From Streptomyces sp. HB132 (GTDB lineage: Bacteria > Actinomycetota > Actinomycetes > Streptomycetales > Streptomycetaceae): DNA of 64,000 nt. A program made the position numbers and the translations under genes. The first letter of the stretch is position 1. The number at the start of each line of letters is the position of its first letter. The notes below the pieces were generated by a model, which did no database searches, had not been told where the DNA came from, and worked only from the letters and a program-made list of their open reading frames with translations. This document shows positions 58,264 to 64,000 of the stretch, piece after piece. The stretch spans positions 1 through 64,000 of the forward strand of contig NZ_JAFBGA010000001.1 of assembly GCF_016909575.1 (NCBI RefSeq), in the 5' to 3' direction.

Positions 58264-59742
58264 ATGAGCAACAGCGATCAGCAGTATCCGTACGACCCGG
58301 GACACGCGCAGCATCAGGGACAGCAGTCCTACGACCCGTCCCACGGGCAGCAGGAACACCGCCCCGCGCACGACGCTCGGCCCGCGCAGGACGCCGCGTA
58401 CGACGGCCGGCCTCCGCAGCAGCCGGTGCACGGGCAGCAGTCCTACGACCCGGCGCACGGGCAGCAGGGGCGGTCCGGCTACGACCAGGCCGCGCAGGCC
58501 GCCGCGTACGGGCAGCCCGCTCAGCCCGCGTACGGGCAGCAGCAGCCGTACGGGCAGCAGCAGGGCCAGCAGCGGCCGTACGCCCAGCAGCAGTCGTACG
58601 GGCAGCAGCAGGGCCAGCAGCGGCCGTACGCCCAGCAGCAGTCGTACGGGCAGCAGCAGGACCAGCAGCAGCCGTACGCCCAGCAGCAGCCCGCCGTGTA
58701 CCCGGAGCAGGGAGTTCCCCGGGCCCCGGCGGACCAGGGTGTGACCCAGACGTGGCAGGGCCAGACCTGGGACACCCAGTACCAGCCGACGGTCCAGCCG
58801 CAGCACCGCGCCGCGCCCGTCGCCCCTGCCGCGCCCGCAGCGCAGAGCTCCCAGGGCGCCTATCCGCTGCCACCCGAGGCCCCGGTGGCCCCGGCGGCAC
58901 CGCCTGCCCCGGCGACCCCGGACGCCCGGGCGGCAGCCTCCGCCCACGCCGACTACAGCGCGCCCAGCACCCTGGGCAACAGCCGGATCACCGACGCCCA
59001 GCGGGCCCGCGCCGAGGGACGTTCGCCGATCATCGCGCCGGGGATGCAGCCCGCCGCGATCACCGCGGGCCTCGGCCTGCTCCTCGCGCTCGGCGCCGCG
59101 ATCGGGGCCTACGCGCTGCTCGTCCCCCTGGTACTGCTCCAGGCCGTGACGGCCGCGGGATGGTTCCGGCTCAACGGCATGTGGCCGGCCAGGCAGGGCA
59201 TCATGCTCGCGTTCGCCGGCGGTGTCGTGGCCGACGCCGCTCTGCTCGCGGCGGGCCGGAGCAACGCCCCGGCGGCCATCCTCGGCACGCTCGGTGTCTG
59301 GGTGCTGCTCACCCTCGTCCTCCAGCTGCGCAGCCGCGCCGGAGCCGACGAGCGGATGTACGGCCTGACGGCGACCGTCGCGTCGGCCGCGCTCGCCGTG
59401 CTGGCCGCCGGGCACCTGGCGGCCGTGCCGGACGCGGTGACGGTGGGCGGCGTCGCGGTCGCGGCGGCCGTGCTCGTCAGGGCCCTGCCGTTGCCCGGAC
59501 CGGCTTCGGTCGTCGTGGCGCTGCTCGCCTCGGCGGGGGCGGGCCTGGCCGCCGGGGTGTTCACGGACTTCGGCGCGCAGTCCGCGTTGCTCGGGTTCGC
59601 GGCCGGCGGCTGCGCGCTGATCGGGCTGCGGGTCGCGAGCTACGACTACCCGTCCCGCTTCGTGCACATGACGGCAGGAGTCGCACTGCCGCTCACCGCC
59701 GCGGCTCCCGCCGTGTATCTGATCGGCCGTGCGATCGCCTGA
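58264..59742 (+). CDS. Gln/Tyr-rich N-terminus fused to a polytopic membrane domain
   Basis: A 492-residue membrane protein. The first about 240 residues are a low-complexity cytoplasmic region rich in Gln, Tyr, Gly and Pro, with three tandem 16-residue YGQQQGQQRPYAQQQS-type repeats. About ten hydrophobic helices follow (residues about 260-490, for example AAITAGLGLLLALGAAIGAY). No transporter signature was recognised. It starts ten bases after the MoaD-like gene. Repeat-length variation between strains is likely. Confidence 0.8.
   Translation: MSNSDQQYPYDPGHAQHQGQQSYDPSHGQQEHRPAHDARPAQDAAYDGRPPQQPVHGQQSYDPAHGQQGRSGYDQAAQAAAYGQPAQPAYGQQQPYGQQQGQQRPYAQQQSYGQQQGQQRPYAQQQSYGQQQDQQQPYAQQQPAVYPEQGVPRAPADQGVTQTWQGQTWDTQYQPTVQPQHRAAPVAPAAPAAQSSQGAYPLPPEAPVAPAAPPAPATPDARAAASAHADYSAPSTLGNSRITDAQRARAEGRSPIIAPGMQPAAITAGLGLLLALGAAIGAYALLVPLVLLQAVTAAGWFRLNGMWPARQGIMLAFAGGVVADAALLAAGRSNAPAAILGTLGVWVLLTLVLQLRSRAGADERMYGLTATVASAALAVLAAGHLAAVPDAVTVGGVAVAAAVLVRALPLPGPASVVVALLASAGAGLAAGVFTDFGAQSALLGFAAGGCALIGLRVASYDYPSRFVHMTAGVALPLTAAAPAVYLIGRAIA
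58549..58692 (+). repeat. Three tandem 48-bp coding repeats
   Basis: Three in-frame 48-bp units start at 58549, 58597 and 58645. The first two are identical at the protein level (YGQQQGQQRPYAQQQS), and the third differs at a few positions. They lie inside the Gln-rich coding region, so slippage would add or remove 16 residues without a frameshift. Confidence 0.9.
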
Positions 59743-59891
59743 CGACTCCGACGCTCCCCCAACTCCCGCCCCGCAGCAGCCGGGGAACCGGCCGGGCCTT
59801 CCACTCGTCGATCACTGCGGGCACACCGCGCGGCGGCAGTAGCCTCACGTGCAACAGGGTCCGGCCGGTCCGAGTAGGGGGAACAACACAC

Positions 59892-60587
59892 ATGCGAGCA
59901 CTGCGCGTACTGCTGATCATCGCCGTGGTGCTGGGCGGCGTCTTCGTCGCCGTGGACCGCGCCGCCGTGTACTTCGCGGAGTCGGAGGCCGAAGGGCGGG
60001 TCGCCTTCGGAGGCGCCGAGGCCGGTTCGACCGAGGTCTCCATCAAGGGCTTCCCCTTCCTGACCCAGGTGGCCGACTCGAAGTTCGACCGGGTGGACGT
60101 CACGGTGAAGGACATCCGCGCCAGTGCTGCCGGGCGTGAGATACGGATCAGCGAGATCCAGGCCCAGCTGCGTCAGGTCACGCTGGGCGCCGGCTACACC
60201 AGCGCGACGGCCTCCCGGGCCACGGGGACGGCCGTCCTCTCGTACGCGGCCCTCACCGAGGCGGCCGACGAAGGTGTCACGGTCGCCTACGGCGGCGACG
60301 GCAAGGTCAAGGTCACCGGCTCGGTCCGGATCCCGCTGGTGGAGCAGACGGTCACGCGCAGCGTGCTCTCCACGGTCACCCTGGTCGACGGCGACACCGT
60401 CCGGGTGCGCGCCGACGAGGTCCCCGGCGAGGGCATCCCCGGCCTGGAAGGGCTGGTCCGGAAGAAGACCGACTTCGAGCGCGGGATCGGCGGACTGCCC
60501 GACGGCCTGAAGCTGGAGAAGATCGAGGTGACACCCGGCGGCCTGGAGATATCGATGTCGGGTGCCGACATCCGGCTCGCGGGATGA
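59892..60587 (+). CDS. DUF2993 (LmeA-like) membrane-anchored protein
   Basis: A 231-residue protein with one N-terminal membrane or signal helix (ALRVLLIIAVVLGGVFVAVD) and a mostly beta domain typical of DUF2993: SEAEGRVAFGG, then VSIKGFPFLTQVADSKFDRV and the final LEISMSGADIRLAG. DUF2993 includes mycobacterial LmeA, involved in lipomannan or mycolate envelope maintenance. Lipid binding on the outer face is inferred. ATG 59892 follows AGGGGG. A short microsatellite follows the stop codon directly. Confidence 0.85.
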   Translation: MRALRVLLIIAVVLGGVFVAVDRAAVYFAESEAEGRVAFGGAEAGSTEVSIKGFPFLTQVADSKFDRVDVTVKDIRASAAGREIRISEIQAQLRQVTLGAGYTSATASRATGTAVLSYAALTEAADEGVTVAYGGDGKVKVTGSVRIPLVEQTVTRSVLSTVTLVDGDTVRVRADEVPGEGIPGLEGLVRKKTDFERGIGGLPDGLKLEKIEVTPGGLEISMSGADIRLAG

Positions 60588-60590
60588 AGA

Positions 60591-60620
60591 CCTGACCTGA
60601 CCTGACCTGACCTGACCTGA
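60591..60620 (+). repeat. CCTGA pentanucleotide microsatellite (six copies)
   Basis: Six perfect head-to-tail copies of CCTGA start four bases after the DUF2993 stop codon. Simple repeats of this length are unusual in Streptomyces intergenic DNA. Copy number is likely to vary between isolates. Confidence 0.95.
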
Positions 60621-60792
60621 CCCGGCCGCGGACCGCACCCGGCCGGGCGGGGGCTTCGCGCGGGGGCGGGCCGGACGGCGGATCCAGATGTTGAGACGCC
60701 TGGCCCGGCCCGCGGGAGACCGGTGTGCGCCGACCGCCGGATTCCGAGTCACCGAGGCGGTCGATCGCGTCAGCATCTCGCATGACGGACGA

Positions 60793-60815
60793 TCGTGTCT
60801 CATCATATGACACGA
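60793..60815. promoter_or_regulatory. Inverted repeat upstream of the cys leader peptide
   Basis: TCGTGTC (60793-60799) and GACACGA (60809-60815) are exact inverted repeats nine bases apart, centred in an AT-rich patch (CATCATATGA). It is 40 bases before the leader-peptide start and is a candidate operator or promoter for the cysA transcript. Confidence 0.45.
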
Positions 60816-60854
60816 CGGTGACATCTCCGCCCGTACCTCCCTACGATCGGAGGC

Positions 60855-60935
60855 ATGAAGCGACAGGCGGACCTCACGAAGCGGCGGGCAGTAGACCTGT
60901 GCCGCGTCGCCGCCATGCTCTGTCGCACCTTCTGA
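60855..60935 (+). CDS. Cysteine-containing leader peptide upstream of cysA
   Basis: A 26-codon ORF with a good GGAGG 2-7 bases before ATG 60855. The peptide begins MKRQADLTKRRAVDL and ends CRVAAMLCRTF. The RRAVDLCRVAAMLCR part fits the R-x-H/V-x-D-L-x-R-V-A-x-x-x-C-R pattern of Streptomyces leader peptides found before sulfur genes. Cys codons at positions 16 and 23 would stall ribosomes when cysteine is scarce and so signal the need for sulfur assimilation. Similar cysteine-rich upstream ORFs precede cysA2 in mycobacteria. Too short for routine gene finders. Confidence 0.78.
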   Translation: MKRQADLTKRRAVDLCRVAAMLCRTF

Positions 60936-61088
60936 GCGGGACACCCTCCCGTTTCCCCCCGGCCCTTCGACGCTGTCAGGGCCGCACCCGTGCCTTCCGT
61001 ACGCGTTCCGCCCGAAGCGCCTGCGCGTACACCTCGCACTCCGCTCCATCGCACCACCCCGCCGCAGACTGCCCCGGAGGAGAATCAC

Positions 61089-61928
61089 ATGAGCCGCGCA
61101 GACGTTCTGGTCGACGCCGACTGGGTCGAGGCCCACATCGACGACCCGCAGGTCGCCATCGTCGAGGTCGACGAGGACACCTCGGCGTACGAGAAGAACC
61201 ACATCAAGAACGCGATCCGGATCGACTGGACCACGGACCTCCAGGACCCGGTCCGCCGTGACTTCGTCGACCAGGCCGGCTTCGAGAAGCTCCTGTCCGA
61301 GAAGGGAATCGGCAACGACACGCTGGTCGTCCTCTACGGCGGCAACAACAACTGGTTCGCCTCGTACGCGTACTGGTACTTCAAGCTCTACGGCCACGAG
61401 AACGTCAAGCTGCTCGACGGCGGCCGCAAGAAGTGGGAGCTCGACTCCCGCGACCTGACCGACGCGGTCCCGACGCGCACGGCCACGCAGTACAAGGCCA
61501 AGGCCCAGGACGAGTCGATCCGGGCCTACCGTGACGACGTCGTGGCCGCCATCGGCAGCCAGAACCTCGTCGACGTGCGGTCGCCCGACGAGTTCAGCGG
61601 CAAGCTGCTCGCCCCGGCGCACCTCCCGCAGGAGCAGTCGCAGCGCCCCGGCCACGTGCCGAGCGCCCGCAACATCCCGTGGTCGAAGAACGCCAACGAC
61701 GACGGCACGTTCAAGTCGGACGAGGCGCTCAAGGCCCTGTACGAGGACGAGCAGGTGGACCTCTCCAAGGACACCATCGCGTACTGCCGCATCGGTGAGC
61801 GCTCCGCGCTCACCTGGTTCGTGCTGCACGAGCTCCTCGGCCAGGAGAACGTCAAGAACTACGACGGTTCGTGGACCGAGTACGGCTCCCTCGTGGGTGT
61901 GCCGATCGAGCTCGGCGCCAACAAGTAG
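61089..61928 (+). CDS. cysA: Thiosulfate/3-mercaptopyruvate sulfurtransferase CysA (rhodanese)
   Basis: A 279-residue tandem-rhodanese enzyme moving sulfane sulfur from thiosulfate or mercaptopyruvate. The N-terminal rhodanese domain (about 1-130) lacks a catalytic Cys, and the C-terminal one has persulfide Cys233 in AYCRIGERSA. VDVRSPDEFSGK and GHVPSARNIPW are rhodanese signatures. ATG 61089 follows GGAGGAGA. A leader peptide upstream implies cysteine-linked control. A DUF1416 partner gene follows 50 bases later. Confidence 0.95.
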   Translation: MSRADVLVDADWVEAHIDDPQVAIVEVDEDTSAYEKNHIKNAIRIDWTTDLQDPVRRDFVDQAGFEKLLSEKGIGNDTLVVLYGGNNNWFASYAYWYFKLYGHENVKLLDGGRKKWELDSRDLTDAVPTRTATQYKAKAQDESIRAYRDDVVAAIGSQNLVDVRSPDEFSGKLLAPAHLPQEQSQRPGHVPSARNIPWSKNANDDGTFKSDEALKALYEDEQVDLSKDTIAYCRIGERSALTWFVLHELLGQENVKNYDGSWTEYGSLVGVPIELGANK

Positions 61929-61978
61929 TCCCCGCAGTCATTCGTACCGCAGGACCCCGACCAGAAGGACAGAACACC

Positions 61979-62266
61979 ATGTGTGGAGCACAGGCCGGTG
62001 GCCCCGACGCTTCGACGATCAAGCCGGGCGAGACGACCATCCAGGGCAGCGTGACCCGCGACGGTGAGCCCGTCACCGGCTACGTCCGTCTGCTGGACTC
62101 GACCGGTGAGTTCACCGCCGAGGTCCCGACCTCGGCGACCGGACAGTTCCGCTTCTACGCGGCCGAGGGCACCTGGACGCTCCGCGCCCTGGTCCCGGGC
62201 GGCACCGCCGACCGTACGGTCGTGGCGCAGACCGGTGGCCTCGCCGAGGTCGCCATCGCCGTGTAG
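61979..62266 (+). CDS. DUF1416 protein (SseC-like)
   Basis: A 95-residue protein starting MCGAQAGGPDAS, with a Cys at position 2 and a beta-sandwich-like remainder (TIQGSVTRDGEPVTGYVRLL and AEGTWTLRALVPGG), characteristic of DUF1416. In mycobacteria its relative SseC is encoded beside cysA-type sulfurtransferases, so it is likely a partner in sulfur handling. ATG 61979 has AGAAGGA upstream. It is co-transcribed with cysA and followed by a terminator. Confidence 0.9.
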   Translation: MCGAQAGGPDASTIKPGETTIQGSVTRDGEPVTGYVRLLDSTGEFTAEVPTSATGQFRFYAAEGTWTLRALVPGGTADRTVVAQTGGLAEVAIAV

Positions 62267-62287
62267 TTCACGCGCACCGACGGCCGG

Positions 62288-62336
62288 AGGGCCGCACCCC
62301 AGGGGGTTGGACGCCACCTGAGCGGGGTGCGGCCCT
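62288..62336 (+). terminator. Terminator after the cysA operon
   Basis: AGGGCCGCACCCC (62288-62300) and GGGGTGCGGCCCT (62324-62336) form a 13-bp perfect hairpin about 20 bases past the DUF1416 stop, followed by TCGT. Confidence 0.82.
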
Positions 62337-62385
62337 TCGTGCCGTCCACATGCGCTCCGGCGCCGGAGCGCTCTACGCTGGACAC

Positions 62386-62745
62386 ATGTACGCCCGGCGT
62401 AGGCGCGCCTATTTCCTGATGATGGGCGGATGCCTCTTCCTCTTCGTCTCCGCCTGGGCCTTCGTGCGTCTCTGGTCGATTCCGGCGGCCGTCGCGATGT
62501 GCGTGGTCGCCATGGTCATACCGCCCGTTGCGGCGATCGTCGCCAACCGCCGGGGGCCTGAGGACCGTTGGTGGGACGACCCGCCGCAGGAGTCCCGGCG
62601 CCCCTCGGACTCCCCGCCCTCCCCGTCGTCGGACTCCCCGTCCTCCCCTGAATCCCGGCCACGCTCGCCACGGGAGGAACCCACGGGCGACCCGACGTCC
62701 GACGCGTGGTGGGACGAGCTGGACGGCAGGAAGCGCCGCAGGTAG
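62386..62745 (+). CDS. DUF3099 small membrane protein
   Basis: A 119-residue protein with two closely spaced hydrophobic helices near the N-terminus (MMGGCLFLFVSAWAFVRLW and AVAMCVVAMVIPPVAAIVAN) after a basic YARRRRAYF start, as in DUF3099. A disordered Ser/Pro/Asp-rich tail ends in the conserved-looking WWDELDGRKRRR. No Shine-Dalgarno site is clear before ATG 62386. The function is unknown. It stands alone, convergent with the DsrE gene. Confidence 0.82.
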   Translation: MYARRRRAYFLMMGGCLFLFVSAWAFVRLWSIPAAVAMCVVAMVIPPVAAIVANRRGPEDRWWDDPPQESRRPSDSPPSPSSDSPSSPESRPRSPREEPTGDPTSDAWWDELDGRKRRR

Positions 62746-62764
62746 GACGGCGGGCTTCCGAGGG

Positions 62765-63127
62765 TCAGTAGACGAGGGCCTGGGCGCCGTCCGCCATGGC
62801 CTCCTGCACGAAGACCTGGGCCCCTGCGATCCGTACGCCCTGCAGGACGTCCTTCTCCGTGATGTCCCGTCGCGCCGCGCACTGGGTGCAGAGGGTGACC
62901 CCGCCACCGGCCAGGATCGAATCGATCAGATCGGGCAGCGGCGCCGCGTGGGGCAGTTCGAACTCGGCGGCGCGCCCCGGCAGCGCGAACCAGGCGGACT
63001 CGCCGGTCAGCCAGAGGGAGACCTCCACCCCGCTGGCGACGGCCACGGCCGCCACGGTGAAGGCCTGCGAGCAGCGTTCCGGAGCATCGGCCCCGGCGGT
63101 CACCTTGATCACTAGCTTCTTCGGCAT
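62765..63127 (-). CDS. DsrE/DsrF-like family protein
   Basis: A 120-residue protein with the DsrE-like alpha/beta fold. The start KKLVIKVTAGADAPERCSQA is followed by VASGVEVSLWLTGESAW and a pair of Cys in GGGVTLCTQCAARRDI. The Cys pair sits where sulfur-relay DsrE/TusD proteins hold their active Cys. Together with CysA, SseC-like and MoaD-like genes nearby, it hints at a sulfur-trafficking neighbourhood. The precise role is unknown. It is leftward, convergent with DUF3099. Confidence 0.85.
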   Translation of the reverse strand: MPKKLVIKVTAGADAPERCSQAFTVAAVAVASGVEVSLWLTGESAWFALPGRAAEFELPHAAPLPDLIDSILAGGGVTLCTQCAARRDITEKDVLQGVRIAGAQVFVQEAMADGAQALVY

Positions 63128-63232
63128 GTGCCGAACTGTAATCCGCGGATGGGCAACCTCCCCTGTGACCTGTGGGTCAGTTGTGTGCGCAGGTAAGGGA
63201 ATCTGCGCCTCAGGTCTCTTGGGGGGACCCTT

Positions 63233-64000
63233 TTGGAACCGAACGAACCCATTTCCGGCTCGCCGGATGATGAGCAGTCCTCCGCCCCGGGACGCCCGCG
63301 TCCACGGGGTCGTACGACCCTGTTGATCGCCGCCGCCGCACTGCTCGGGATCTCCGGCGGCACCGCGGTCGGCTACGGCATCCAGGCGGAGAGGCCGCCG
63401 ACACCTCTGCCCGCCCTTTCGCAGACGGAGCTGGCGTACCCCGCGAAGGCGCTTCCCGAGGGCGAGGCCCCTGCCCCGCTGCCCGCCTCGCAGGACCGCC
63501 AGGTCCGGACCGACGGCGATCTGCGAGAACTGCTGATCGACCGCCCGGCGGGATGGAGCGAGAACGAGAAGGCCGAATGGCTGGACGACGGCTGGATGAG
63601 CGTCGGCGCCCTCGCTCATTGGTTCGAAAACGAAGGCGACACGTTCGAGTACTTCCTGGAGTCCGACGTGCGTCGCATCGCAGGGGCTGCCTGGAAGAAG
63701 GGCTCGGACCGTGAAGCTACGATCCAGCTCGTCCAGTTCGCCTCCGGGGTGGACAACGCGGCAGCCGAGTTCGCCGACGGTCAGCGCTGGTACGCGTCCG
63801 AGACGGAGGGGGGCGGCGGCAACGAGGGCGACCTGGTCAAGGGGAGCGGAGAGGGCCGCTACTACGTCTACGACGTGAACCGGCAGCAGCCCGGCCTCCC
63901 GCTCCTCTACCAGGCCAAGGCTGTCATGCACCGCGGCGACATCATGATCGACATCAATCTGTTCGACACCAGGCCGATCAGCAAGAAGGACATCCGGACG
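63233..64000 (+). CDS. Secreted or membrane-anchored hypothetical protein (partial, runs off the window)
   Basis: At least 256 codons; no stop codon before the window end. The TTG 63233 start is inferred from a GGGGGG run about seven bases upstream. After a hydrophilic, Pro/Arg-rich lead comes one membrane or signal helix (TTLLIAAAALLGISGGTAVG). A long external domain with many acidic and aromatic residues follows. No named family was recognised. By gene order it should be the SCO4168-like protein of unknown function. Confidence 0.68.
   Translation, partial: MEPNEPISGSPDDEQSSAPGRPRPRGRTTLLIAAAALLGISGGTAVGYGIQAERPPTPLPALSQTELAYPAKALPEGEAPAPLPASQDRQVRTDGDLRELLIDRPAGWSENEKAEWLDDGWMSVGALAHWFENEGDTFEYFLESDVRRIAGAAWKKGSDREATIQLVQFASGVDNAAAEFADGQRWYASETEGGGGNEGDLVKGSGEGRYYVYDVNRQQPGLPLLYQAKAVMHRGDIMIDINLFDTRPISKKDIRT

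Larger units (their letters stand above)
60588..61088 (+). other. 500-base leader region upstream of cysA
   Basis: Contains, in order, a six-copy CCTGA microsatellite, about 170 bases with nothing recognisable, a promoter-proximal inverted repeat (60793-60815), a 26-codon leader peptide with two cysteine codons (60855-60935), and a 150-base C-rich stretch before cysA. The layout suggests translation-linked control of cysA. The separate elements are listed below. Confidence 0.6.

Noticed and set aside
58549..58692. CRISPR-like repeat array
   Set aside because: The 48-bp units are contiguous without spacers and are in frame within a coding region, so they are ordinary tandem coding repeats.
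57556..61829. Two leftward frames of about 700 codons each opposite the hydrolase-to-cysA region
   Set aside because: They are antisense shadows of genes with clear motifs; no start signals or domains.

Overview
The window is chromosomal DNA of a Streptomyces species or a very close relative. The evidence is about 70% G+C, GTG and TTG starts, mycothiol synthase, WhiJ-like regulator modules, the six-gene cmd cluster, and a gene order that I recall as matching the Streptomyces coelicolor SCO4126-SCO4168 interval. That comparison is from memory and not from a search. It opens in the last bases of a 23S rRNA gene, followed by 5S rRNA and a strong terminator.

Layout: (1) 1-314, end of an rRNA operon. 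(2) 315-2477, an NlpC/P60 cell-wall peptidase behind a structured leader that resembles a shortened c-di-AMP (ydaO) riboswitch, then an acetyltransferase. (3) 2510-9715, a leftward operon of six membrane and ATPase genes (cmdF to cmdA) that looks like a pared-down type IV secretion or conjugation machine: pilin-like, VirB8-like, VirB6-like, SCO6880/PrgI-like, VirB4-like and VirD4-like, with no relaxase. (4) 10087-23758, an accessory block: DUF402 protein, aldo/keto reductase, acetyltransferase, secreted family-8 polysaccharide lyase, several unknowns, a WhiJ-like module (XRE/DUF5753, two DUF397 proteins, an RsbW-like ATPase), a secreted adenosine-deaminase-like enzyme, and a DUF1023 hydrolase cassette. 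(5) 23826-28036, a lytic transglycosylase/NlpC hydrolase, PAP2 phosphatase, lipoprotein, small proteins and the copper sensor csoR with its operator.

(6) 28258-38190 is a phosphate block. It holds a DUF47 protein with a Pit transporter, pstSCAB behind PhoP-type 11-bp repeats, and ppk with a CHAD protein and a Nudix hydrolase as one overlapping operon. Together these handle low- and high-affinity phosphate uptake and polyphosphate storage. (7) 38470-41766 has a GntR-controlled ABC exporter and mshD. (8) 41852-49878 is a second mixed interval: DUF1016 nuclease, secreted 5'-nucleotidase, an AbrB/RelE-like toxin-antitoxin pair, secreted PI-phospholipase C, a Rep-like HTH protein, and a second WhiJ-like module in the opposite arrangement.

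(9) 50052-56699 carries a FUSC membrane protein, a two-component system with an HtrA-type protease and a small downstream ORF, a LacI regulator and glnR. (10) 56998-64000 carries a hydrolase, a MoaD/ThiS-like sulfur carrier, a Gln-rich membrane protein, a DUF2993 protein, a cysteine-containing leader peptide in front of the sulfurtransferase gene cysA, its DUF1416 (SseC-like) partner, a DUF3099 protein, a DsrE-like protein, and a truncated secreted protein at the window edge.

The most notable signals are the relaxase-free secretion-like cmd operon with a VirD4-like subunit lacking a P-loop, the two WhiJ-like modules with different palindromes in their divergent promoters, the cysteine leader peptide, and the structured leader of the first peptidase. 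No transposase, integrase, CRISPR array or tRNA was recognised.
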